Source of the DNA: Tannerella sp.
GTDB lineage: Bacteria; Bacteroidota; Bacteroidia; Bacteroidales; Tannerellaceae
Direction: 5' to 3'
Assembly (NCBI GenBank): GCA_031263835.1
Contig: JAISEZ010000050.1
Span: forward strand, 1 to 11,634
Length of the DNA: 11,634 nucleotides
The translations under genes were made by a program, and so were the position numbers. The notes beneath the pieces were generated by a model. The model worked only from the letters and a program-made list of their open reading frames with translations, did not search any database and was not told the origin of the DNA. Shown in pieces: positions 1-6,567 of this stretch (position 1 is the stretch's first letter; each line of letters opens with the position of its first letter).

Positions 1-11
1 AAGTTTCTTAT

Positions 12-19
12 TACCTTTG
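12..19 (+). promoter_or_regulatory. Bacteroidota-type -7 promoter element upstream of glgP
   Basis: The octamer TACCTTTG matches the Bacteroidota sigma-ABfr -7 consensus TAnnTTTG. It lies about 38 bp before the glgP ATG, so transcription would start near base 26 and leave a short leader. The same TTATTACCTTTGC string precedes rpsP at the other end of the window. The -33 element would lie at or beyond the window edge and cannot be judged. Confidence 0.6.
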
Positions 20-57
20 CGGGGTATTTATTGATTGAACATACAGGAAAGATAACG

Positions 58-2625
58 ATGAAAATTCAGGCAAGACACTCAAACGAAGCCATCTGGAGAG
101 ACATTCATGCTCATGTCAAACTCCCCGGACAGCTGGCGCCGCTTCAGGAAATATCGACCAATCTCTGGTGGGCTTGGAATCATGAAGCGACCGATCTCTT
201 TGAAAAGATAGACCCTGCGCTTTGGGAAAAGACGGAGGGCAATCCGGTACTTTTTCTCCAGCAACTGACCCATAAGCAAATGAATGAACTGATGGCCGAT
301 CAGGAAATGATGAGCTATATCCATTCGGTTTACAGCCGGTTTACCGCCTATCTGCAGGCGCCGCCGGACCGTACAAAGCCGTCGATTGCCTACTTCAGCA
401 TGGAATATGGATTGACCCATGTGCTGAAAATCTACTCCGGCGGCCTGGGCATTCTGGCCGGCGACTACCTGAAGGAAGCCAGCGACAGCAACATCGACCT
501 TGTCGCGGTCGGTTTTCTCTATCGCTACGGCTATTTTACGCAGTCCCTGTCGATGGACGGCCAGCAGGTCGCCAATTACGAAGCGCAGAATTTCGGACAG
601 CTGCCCCTCGCACAGGTGCTGGATGCCGCCGGCGCGCCGCTGCTGCTGGAAGTGCCCTACCCCGAGCGCATCGTTTACGCGCATGTCTGGAAAGTCAGCG
701 TCGGGCGCGTCCCGCTTTACCTGATGGATACCGATATTCCGGAAAACAGCGAGTGGGACCGCTTCATCACCCACCAGCTTTACGGCGGCGACTGGGAAAA
801 CCGAATGAAACAGGAATACCTGCTGGGCATCGGCGGGATTCTGCTGCTCAACAGGCTGGGCATCCGGAAGCAGGTTTACCACTGCAACGAGGGACACGCC
901 GCCCTGATTAACGTACAGCGGCTGGTGGACTATATCCGGAATGAAAAACTGGATTTCAACGAAGCGCTGGAAATGGTTCGCGCCTCGTCGCTCTACACCG
1001 TGCACACGCCCGTCATGGCCGGGCACGACTACTTTGACGAAGCCCTGTTCGGGAAGTACATGAGCGAATTTCCCGCCAGACTGGGAATCACGTGGGCCGA
1101 TTTCATCGACATGGGACGCGAAAACCCGGGTTCGTCGGAGAAGTTCTGCATGAGTACGTTTGCGCTGAACACCTGTCAGGAAGTCAACGGCGTAAGCTGG
1201 CTGCACGGCGTCGTGTCCCGCCAGATGTTCGCCCCGCTCTGGAAAGGCTATTTCCCGGACGAGCTTCATGTCGGGCACGTCACCAACGGCGTCCACATGC
1301 CGACCTGGACAGCCTCCGAATGGAAAGTATATTACACTAAAATCTTCGACAGGAATTTCATGAACGACCAGTCCAACAAAGCCATCTGGGACGCCATCCA
1401 GCTGGCGCCGGACCTGGAGATATGGGAAATACGGAAGAAACTCAAGAACAAGCTGATTGACTACATCAAGCTCGAATACCGGGACAACTGGCTGAAGAAC
1501 CAGGGCGACCCGCTGAAAGTGGTTTCGCTGCTGGAAAAAATCGACCCGAATGCGTTGATGATTGGCTTCGGACGCCGGTTTGCCACCTACAAGCGGGCGC
1601 ATCTCCTGTTTACCGACCTGAACCGGCTGGCGCAGATTGTCAACAACGAAAAGTGTCCGGTTCAATTCGTATTCACCGGGAAGGCCCATCCGGCCGACGG
1701 AGGCGGACAGGGACTGATTCAGCACATTGTCGAGATTTCGCGCCGCCCGGAATTTCTCGGCAAGATTCTCTTCCTCGAAAACTACGACATGCGGCTGGCA
1801 CGCCGGCTGATTTCCGGGGTAGATGTCTGGCTGAATACGCCGACCCGTCCGCTGGAAGCCTCCGGCACCTCCGGCGAAAAGGCGGAAATGAACGGCGTGC
1901 TGAACTTTTCCGTGCTGGACGGATGGTGGTACGAGGGCTACAAGCCCGGCGCCGGATGGGCGCTGACCGAGAAGCGCACCTACGAGAATCAGGAATATCA
2001 GGACCAGCTGGATGCTGCAACCATCTATCACATGCTCGAAGATGAAATCATCCCGCTTTACTTTTCGAAGAACAACAAGGGCTGTTCGCCCGAGTGGATT
2101 CAGTACATCAAAAACTCCATCGCCTGCATTGCGCCGGATTACACCATGAAACGGATGCTGGACGACTACATCAGCCGTTTCTACAACAAACTGGCGACCC
2201 GCTCGGCGGCGCTGGCGGAGAACCGTTATGCGCTGGCGAAGGAGATTGTCGAATGGAAGCGCGAAGTGGCTGCCCACTGGGACGCCTTTACCGTCGAATC
2301 CTTTCGCTACGACGATTCGATTTCCCACATCGCAGTGGGCGAAAACAGCCTCTTCCATGTCGTGATTGACCGCAGGGAACTGCAAAGCGAGCTTGGCATT
2401 GATTTTGTCTGCACGAAAGAGAATCCCGATAACTACCGGATGGAATTTGTTTACTCCACGCCCTTCACGCTGGTGAAGGAGGAAGGTTCCAAACTCTATT
2501 TCGAACTGAACATAAAGGCTTCCGAATTCGGCCATCTGAAAATAGGTTTCCGCGTATATCCGGCCAACAGACACCTGCCTCACCGGATGGATTTCCCCTA
2601 CGTGCGCTGGATTCAGCCGGAATGA
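58..2625 (+). CDS. glgP: Alpha-glucan (glycogen/maltodextrin) phosphorylase, GT35 family
   Basis: This enzyme would release glucose-1-phosphate from alpha-1,4-glucans by phosphorolysis in the cytoplasm, so it belongs to glycogen and maltodextrin use. The 855-residue protein has the shape of the bacterial alpha-glucan phosphorylase subfamily with an N-terminal DUF3417 region (NLWWAWN at 35-41). Seen motifs are YFSMEYGL (112-119), the glycine-rich [11 protein letters not shown] (126-136), HCNEGHAAL (275-283) and [14 protein letters not shown]. In the last, K608 aligns with the lysine that binds pyridoxal phosphate in GT35 enzymes. ATG 58 is preferred to the in-frame TTG at 31: it follows an A/G-rich stretch, gives the expected N-terminus, and sits at a sensible distance from the promoter at 12-19. 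Length is normal and there is no break. It is followed after 14 bp by a repeat element. No other glycogen gene is in view. Confidence 0.95.
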   Translation: MKIQARHSNEAIWRDIHAHVKLPGQLAPLQEISTNLWWAWNHEATDLFEKIDPALWEKTEGNPVLFLQQLTHKQMNELMADQEMMSYIHSVYSRFTAYLQAPPDRTKPSIAYFSMEYGLTHVLKIYSGGLGILAGDYLKEASDSNIDLVAVGFLYRYGYFTQSLSMDGQQVANYEAQNFGQLPLAQVLDAAGAPLLLEVPYPERIVYAHVWKVSVGRVPLYLMDTDIPENSEWDRFITHQLYGGDWENRMKQEYLLGIGGILLLNRLGIRKQVYHCNEGHAALINVQRLVDYIRNEKLDFNEALEMVRASSLYTVHTPVMAGHDYFDEALFGKYMSEFPARLGITWADFIDMGRENPGSSEKFCMSTFALNTCQEVNGVSWLHGVVSRQMFAPLWKGYFPDELHVGHVTNGVHMPTWTASEWKVYYTKIFDRNFMNDQSNKAIWDAIQLAPDLEIWEIRKKLKNKLIDYIKLEYRDNWLKNQGDPLKVVSLLEKIDPNALMIGFGRRFATYKRAHLLFTDLNRLAQIVNNEKCPVQFVFTGKAHPADGGGQGLIQHIVEISRRPEFLGKILFLENYDMRLARRLISGVDVWLNTPTRPLEASGTSGEKAEMNGVLNFSVLDGWWYEGYKPGAGWALTEKRTYENQEYQDQLDAATIYHMLEDEIIPLYFSKNNKGCSPEWIQYIKNSIACIAPDYTMKRMLDDYISRFYNKLATRSAALAENRYALAKEIVEWKREVAAHWDAFTVESFRYDDSISHIAVGENSLFHVVIDRRELQSELGIDFVCTKENPDNYRMEFVYSTPFTLVKEEGSKLYFELNIKASEFGHLKIGFRVYPANRHLPHRMDFPYVRWIQPE

Positions 2626-2639
2626 AGGAGGGGGTAAAA

Positions 2640-2833
2640 TAGTAGATAGTAGTTAGTAGTTAGTAGTTAGTAGATATGGATACATTTACAGTTCATATAC
2701 AAAATCAAACGGCTCCGACAGGTGCAGCGCCTGTTACCGTATCCCGGTATGGAGACATGCGGTTTTCCCGCCGACATACGGGCGAAAGCATTTCGCCCCT
2801 ACTAACTACTAACTACTATCTACTAACTACTAA
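2640..2833 (+). repeat. Heptad-armed intergenic repeat, copy A
   Basis: Five TAGTAGW heptads (2640-2674) and five complementary CTACTAW heptads (2799-2833) bracket a 124-bp core. The arms form a long inverted repeat. The core ends with a perfect 8-bp stem, GGGCGAAA (2780-2787) and TTTCGCCC (2791-2798), with loop GCA. The core is homologous, in reverse orientation, to copies at 5241-5685 and 8052-8265. Shared words include ATGGATACAT, CGTATCCCG and TATGGAGA. The core holds a small open frame starting ATG 2676 (see findings). Together with A/T-rich DNA to 2882 it fills the whole gap between glgP and the DUF1080 gene, and it could fold as an RNA hairpin after glgP. Confidence 0.9.
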
Positions 2834-2882
2834 CTCATTGATTCGCATGATTTATTAATTTATAATTATAATGTTATTACCT

Positions 2883-3653
2883 ATGAACAAGTTATTTTTG
2901 ACTACCGTATGTCTGGTCTGCTTCACGGCCGTCCGGGCACAAACCGGTTATCCCGAACCGGAGCCGATGCGTCCGGGCATGTCCGAATTCTGGCTTCCGC
3001 AACCGGAGGTCGTTACGCCGGGCGATATTCAAACGCAGTCCGCTCCGTCGGACGCCCTCATCCTGTTTGACGGGAAAGACCTGTCGGCCTGGGAAAACGC
3101 CAAGGACCGGAGCGCGGCCGGATGGACGGTCAACCGGGACGGCTCGTTTACCGTCAACAAGGAAACCGGCGACATCCGGACGAAGGAATCGTTCGAGAAC
3201 TTCCAGCTGCACATTGAATGGTACATACCGCCCGGCATCTCCGGCAACAGCCAGGGACGCGGCAACAGCGGCATCTTCCTGCAGGGCGTCTACGAATTGC
3301 AGGTGCTGGACAGCTACGAGAACGCCACGTATGCCAACGGTCAGGCGGCCAGCATCTACAAGCAGGTGGCTCCGCTGGTCAACGCCATGCGCAAGCCGGG
3401 CGAATGGAACGTCTTCGACGTCATCTATTCCGCACCCGTCTTCAAGGACGACGGCACCTACCGCATTCCGCCCTACGTGACGGTGATTCATAACGGCGTG
3501 CTGGTGCTGAACCATTACACCATCCTCGGAACCACCCCCTACACCGGTTTCCCGAAGGTGGTCAGGCACGGCGCCGGCCCGATCGTCCTGCAAAGCCACG
3601 GCGACCCCAGCGCACCCATCAGCTTCCGGAACATCTGGATCAGGAAACTGTGA
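2883..3653 (+). CDS. Secreted DUF1080 protein, 3-keto-glycoside hydrolase family (PF06439-like)
   Basis: The product is a predicted exported protein of 256 residues with a single DUF1080 jelly-roll domain. Members of this family studied in Bacteroidota hydrolyse 3-keto-glycosides, but the substrate here cannot be told. A signal peptide is clear (MNKLF, then a hydrophobic run, then AVRA before Q20), pointing to the periplasm or outside. There is no Cys for lipidation at the cleavage site. Family landmarks are LFDGKDLSAW (61-70), FQLHIEWYIP (107-116), GNSGIFL (127-133), YELQVLDS (137-144), GEWN (173-176), LQSHGDP (236-242) and a C-terminal FRNIWIRKL. ATG 2883 is chosen because it gives the better signal peptide; ATG 2871 would add four residues. 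It stands alone: no oxidoreductase or SusC/D partner is visible. Its 3' end converges on nuoN. Confidence 0.88.
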   Translation: MNKLFLTTVCLVCFTAVRAQTGYPEPEPMRPGMSEFWLPQPEVVTPGDIQTQSAPSDALILFDGKDLSAWENAKDRSAAGWTVNRDGSFTVNKETGDIRTKESFENFQLHIEWYIPPGISGNSQGRGNSGIFLQGVYELQVLDSYENATYANGQAASIYKQVAPLVNAMRKPGEWNVFDVIYSAPVFKDDGTYRIPPYVTVIHNGVLVLNHYTILGTTPYTGFPKVVRHGAGPIVLQSHGDPSAPISFRNIWIRKL

Positions 3654-3663
3654 AAATCGGATA

Positions 3664-3777
3664 ATGAGCAAATGTGAGAATTAGCAAATGAGAGAATGCG
3701 GGAATATGCCTGTTCATTCTCTCATTTTCATATCTCCACATTTGCTCATTCTCTCATTTCCTCATTTGCTCATTTGT
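3664..3777. repeat. GAGCAAATG-type inverted repeat array between convergent genes
   Basis: The 124-bp gap between the DUF1080 gene and nuoN consists almost wholly of short words on the themes AATGAGCAAATG, AATGTGAGAAT and AAATGAGAGAATG, on the left as written and on the right as complements. The word AATGTGAGAAT (3671-3681) recurs at 6310-6320 inside the CACGGAG element E. The right-hand words abut the nuoN stop codon directly. It is best read as a small palindromic intergenic repeat family. Confidence 0.8.
3686..3727. terminator. Possible bidirectional terminator hairpin
   Basis: AAATGAGAGAATG (3686-3698) and CATTCTCTCATTT (3715-3727) form a perfect 13-bp stem with a 16-base loop. It lies between the convergent stop codons of the DUF1080 gene and nuoN. 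Position fits a shared terminator, but the stem is A/T-rich and has no classic long U-tract, so this role is inferred. Confidence 0.45.
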
Positions 3778-5205
3778 TTATTGTATTCCGAAGCTGCTTA
3801 TCCAGCCGTACAGCGAGCTGACGATGCCGAACGCCAGTACTCCGGCGAGGCAGAGCACAAGACTCAGGCGCGTATAGCCGTCGCTCCGGAAGGGCGCAAC
3901 CGGCTGTTCGGCGGGCCGGATGTACATCGCCTTGACCACCAGCAGATAGTAGTACAGCGAAATCACTGTGTTTATCACCGCTATGAACACCAGCGCCTTG
4001 AACCCGGCCTGAAATGCCGCCATGAAGATGAAGAACTTGCTGAAAAAACCGGCAAACGGCGGTATCCCCGCCAGCGAAAACAGCGCCAGTGTCATCAGGA
4101 GCGCCAGACGCGGGTTGGTCCGGTAGAGACCGTTGTAGTCCGTCAGGTTTACTTTCCCGTCCGTCTGCTGTTCGACGATGGAGAGGATGCCGAAAATCAC
4201 AAGATTGGCCGCCAGATAGACCAGCGCGTAAAAGACGAGCGGCGTCAGCCCGTCGGCGTGGCCGCCTATCACGCCCAGCATCAGGTAGCCCGCCTGCGAG
4301 ATGCTGCTGAAGGCGAAGAAGCGCTTGAGGTTCTGCTGGCGGATGGCAAACAGGTTGGCGACGGTGATGGTGGCGATGATAATCCAGTAGAGCAGGTCCT
4401 GCCAGAGGGGTATCATCTGCGCAAAGACCTTGAGGAATATCACCGTCAGCGCGAACACGGCCGCCGTCTTGGAGATGACCGACAGGTAGGCCGTCACCTG
4501 CGTCGGCGCGCCTTCGTACACGTCGGCGGTCCAGAGGTGGAACGGCACGAGCGAAATCTTGAATCCCAGTCCGGCGAAGAAGAAGACGAGCGCCAGGATT
4601 TGCAGCGGCGAGCCTGTCAGGGCGGCCGTCACGTCGTCGAAGTAGAGCGTGCCCGTCGTGCCGTAGATAAAGGAGATGCCGTAGAGCATCAGGCCGGACG
4701 AAAACATGGCCGAAAGGATGTATTTGGCGCCGGCTTCGGCCGAGTGGCGCCTGTACTTGTCGAACGCCACCAGACAGGCCATCGGGATGGAGGCCAGTTC
4801 AAGTCCCAGCACAAACGTCAGGAAATGACCGGCGCTAATCATGAAAAACATCCCCAGCAGCGTGGAGAGCAGCAGGACATAGAACTCGCCGCGCTTGTGT
4901 TCCGTATCCTCGCGCCGCAGCCACGGCGCAGCCTGCATAACGACCAGCAGCGTGCCGGCGGAGAGGATGGTCTTGACCACGCTCATCAGCGGAACGTAAC
5001 GGTACATCCCGCCGAAAAGGCTCAGTGGCGCCGGCTGCGGAATCAGGTTGACCGCCAGATGTACCGCCAGCAGGATGCACGCCAGCGGGTGAAACCAGCT
5101 GCGCGCCCGTCGCCCGGTGGCGTACAGGTCGTACAGGAACAGCGCCAGCATCACGCCCATCAGCGACAGCTCCGGACGCATGGATAAAAATTGACTGTAA
5201 TCCAT
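3778..5205 (-). CDS. nuoN: NADH-quinone oxidoreductase (complex I) subunit N
   Basis: NuoN is one of three antiporter-like membrane subunits through which complex I pumps protons. The 475-residue protein is a polytopic membrane protein of normal length. Charged residues needed for transfer are present: E136 in LGLELASIP (TM5), K216 in FKISLVPFH (TM7), K246 in SVISKTAAV (TM8) and K390 in [11 protein letters not shown] (TM12). The string [20 protein letters not shown] (221-240) is the NuoN family signature. ATG 5203-5205 begins [12 protein letters not shown], a typical NuoN start; no strong ribosome binding site precedes it. It is last in the TPR-nuoL-nuoM-nuoN order but lies 1351 bp from nuoM, a gap full of repeats. 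It may therefore depend on read-through or on an unseen promoter. It ends in TAA directly against the inverted repeat at 3664-3777. Confidence 0.95.
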   Translation of the reverse strand: MDYSQFLSMRPELSLMGVMLALFLYDLYATGRRARSWFHPLACILLAVHLAVNLIPQPAPLSLFGGMYRYVPLMSVVKTILSAGTLLVVMQAAPWLRREDTEHKRGEFYVLLLSTLLGMFFMISAGHFLTFVLGLELASIPMACLVAFDKYRRHSAEAGAKYILSAMFSSGLMLYGISFIYGTTGTLYFDDVTAALTGSPLQILALVFFFAGLGFKISLVPFHLWTADVYEGAPTQVTAYLSVISKTAAVFALTVIFLKVFAQMIPLWQDLLYWIIIATITVANLFAIRQQNLKRFFAFSSISQAGYLMLGVIGGHADGLTPLVFYALVYLAANLVIFGILSIVEQQTDGKVNLTDYNGLYRTNPRLALLMTLALFSLAGIPPFAGFFSKFFIFMAAFQAGFKALVFIAVINTVISLYYYLLVVKAMYIRPAEQPVAPFRSDGYTRLSLVLCLAGVLAFGIVSSLYGWISSFGIQ

Positions 5206-5240
5206 ATCTTATTCTTTTGTTTATAGGTTATTATTTATAT

Positions 5241-5685
5241 GAATCGGTAGTTAGTAGTTAGTAGATAGTAGTTAGTAGGGGGCAGCCGGCGGGAAAGCCG
5301 CATATCTCCATACCGGAATACGGCAACACGCGCTGCATCTGCCGGGGCCATCTGATTTGGTATATGAACTGATGTATCCATTCTACTATACTGCACGCGA
5401 GATGGTTTTGTGCATAGAAATAGAAAAGAATAAATATCACCACGGAGACACAGAGAACACAGAGAAGTGCACTGCGGAACGCAGTGTTTTCTCCGTGCTC
5501 TCCGTGCAGGGAAAGAGGTTACCCGGAGGCCACAGAGAAGGAACTTCGTTCCGCTGAGACACGAATCTCCGTGTCCTCTGTGCCTCCGTGTTGATAATTT
5601 ATTTTTTATGTTCATGCACAAAACCATGCCGTGTAAAGTATAACTACTATCTACTAATTACTATCTACTATCTACCGATTCGCAT
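5241..5685 (-). repeat. Heptad-armed intergenic repeat, copy B (interrupted by a MITE)
   Basis: The left arm has TAGTAGW heptads (5248-5278) preceded by GAATCGG. The core (5279-5382) matches copies A and C but lacks the GGGCGAAA hairpin. After one CTACTA unit the sequence is broken by a 254-bp insertion. The right arm resumes at 5644-5678 and ends CTACCGATTC, the mirror of the left outer end GAATCGGTAG. The two outer ends thus mark the boundaries of the original element, about 190 bp before insertion. The core runs in the same direction as copy C and opposite to copy A. Confidence 0.88.
5387..5642. mobile_element. MITE-like CACGGAG element D with 29-bp terminal inverted repeats
   Basis: The ends 5387-5415 and 5614-5642 are inverted repeats matching at 24 of 29 bases. 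They begin TATACT and end in a perfect 14-base block, ATGGTTTTGTGCAT. Inside is a second, imperfect inverted pair of CACGGAG/CACAGAG words (5440-5466) and CTCCGTG/CTCTGTG words (5567-5592). There are also two perfect hairpins: CACTGCG-GAA-CGCAGTG (5470-5486) and GGAAC-TTC-GTTCC (5540-5552). No transposase can be encoded in 256 bp, so it would be non-autonomous. Removing it with one copy of the flanking TA restores the interrupted heptad arm of repeat B. The TA duplication suggests mobilisation by an IS630/Tc1-mariner type enzyme; that is inference. Confidence 0.8.
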
Positions 5686-5740
5686 ATACTGTTTATCAGC
5701 AGTTAACTGTTATTCCGAAAGTCCTTTGGAGATTCCCGGA

Positions 5741-6223
5741 AGCCATAGAGAAATCGCCGGTTTTCTCCGGAAAAACCGTCAAAAAACCCGGAGAAATTGC
5801 CAATTTCCCCCGGAAAATGGCCAATTTCCGCCAGGGAATCGCCGATTTCCGCCAGGGAATGGCTGATTTCCGCCAGGGAATCGCCGGTTTCCGCCAGGGA
5901 ATGGCCGATTTCCGCCAGGGAATGGCCGGTTTCCGCCAGGGAATCGCCGGTTTCCGCCAGGGAATCGCCGGTTTCCGCCAGGGAATGGCCGGTTTCCGCC
6001 AGGGAATGGCTGATTTCCGCCAGGAAATGGCCGGTTTCCGCCAGGAAATTACCGATTCCCGTTGGGGAATTACCGATTCCCGTTGGGGAATTACCGATTC
6101 CCGTTGGGGAATTGCCGATTCCCGTTGGGGAATGACCGATTCCCCATGGGGAATTGCCGATTCCCGTTGGGGAATGACTGATTCCCCATGGGGAATTGCC
6201 GGTTTCCCATGGGAAATTTGCCC
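5741..6223. repeat. 21-bp-period minisatellite of small palindromes
   Basis: Nineteen clear units of exactly 21 bp run in register from 5825 to 6223, with decayed units to the left at 5804, 5783, 5762 and perhaps 5741. The first eleven (5825-6055) are mostly TTTCCGCCAGGGAAT plus six variable bases. The next eight (6056-6223) read ATTCCCGTTGGGGAAT or ATTCCCCATGGGGAAT plus five or six bases. Each unit is an inverted repeat with a 0-4 base loop. Perfect palindromes occur at 6139-6154, 6181-6196 and 6203-6216 (TTTCCCATGGGAAA). Because 21 is a multiple of three and the unit has few stops, long open frames occur on both strands, but none looks like a gene. It lies inside the nuoM-nuoN gap. Confidence 0.92.
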
Positions 6224-6254
6224 TGTACGAACCTGTTTTTATCCTTATTTCCAT

Positions 6255-6520
6255 GCAAATAACCATAAAAAATAAATTATCAACACGGAGACACGGAGAC
6301 ACGGAGAATAATGTGAGAATGAGCCAATTTGCCAATATGCCAATTCATTTTCACATTGGCTCATTGACTTATTCTCACATTTTCTTCGTGCAGAGAAAGC
6401 GTTTGCCCGGAGGCCACAGAGTAGGAACTTCGTTCCGCAGAACAGCGAATCTCCGTGTCCTCCGTGCCTCCGTGTTGATAATATATATTCCATATTACAA
6501 AACCATACCGCGTCAAACTG
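6255..6520. repeat. CACGGAG element E, second and diverged copy
   Basis: This copy shares with element D the string CATAAAAAATAAATTATCAA before its left CACGGAG words (6283-6306), CCCGGAGGCCACAGAG (6408-6423) and the GGAAC-TTC-GTTCC hairpin (6424-6436). It also shares the closing words CTCCGTGTCCTCCGTG with CCTCCGTGTTGATAAT, and ACAAAACCAT near its right end. Where D has the CACTGCG hairpin, E has an unrelated 72-bp palindrome (6310-6381). Its left terminal repeat is not clear, so the left boundary is approximate. Confidence 0.8.
6310..6381. repeat. GAGCAAATG-type palindrome inside element E
   Basis: AATGTGAGAAT (6310-6320) followed by GAGCCAAT (6321-6328) pairs with ATTGGCTC (6355-6362) and ATTCTCACATT (6371-6381), leaving an 8-base bulge on the right side. 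The words match the array between the DUF1080 gene and nuoN (3664-3777), so it is probably a member of that family placed within element E. Confidence 0.75.
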
Positions 6521-6567
6521 TCCATCTACTAACTACTAACTACTAACTACTATCTACTAACTACTGA
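6519..6567. repeat. Lone heptad arm overlapping the nuoM 3' end
   Basis: Six CTACTAW heptads (6526-6567) follow TGTCCAT, which resembles the core end TATCCATT of the heptad-armed family. This is probably the remnant of another copy whose core was lost or replaced by element E. The stop codon and last two serine codons of nuoM lie inside the array. Confidence 0.8.

Noticed and set aside
31..57. TTG at 31 as the glgP start
   Set aside because: It lies only about 12 bp after the -7 promoter element and adds nine residues unlike the family; ATG 58 fits better.
79..2583. An 834-codon open frame on the minus strand of glgP, and similar long antisense frames across nuoL, nuoM, nuoN and the DUF1080 gene
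   Set aside because: They mirror strongly supported genes, have no family features, and arise from GC-rich codon use with few stops on the complementary strand.
5235..5627. A 130-codon minus-strand frame through elements D and B
   Set aside because: It joins two unrelated repeats across an insertion boundary, so it is a chance fusion; only the RYGDMR part recurs in other copies and is reported as a finding.
5741..6223. A CRISPR array
   Set aside because: The unit is 21 bp with no longer unique spacers; variable bases are only five or six per unit and there are no cas genes. It is a minisatellite.
5797..6275. Plus-strand open frames (5797-6135 and 5817-6275) rich in DFRQGIA-type heptapeptides
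   Set aside because: They follow from a 21-bp period without stops, have competing frames, and lack promoter and homology signs.
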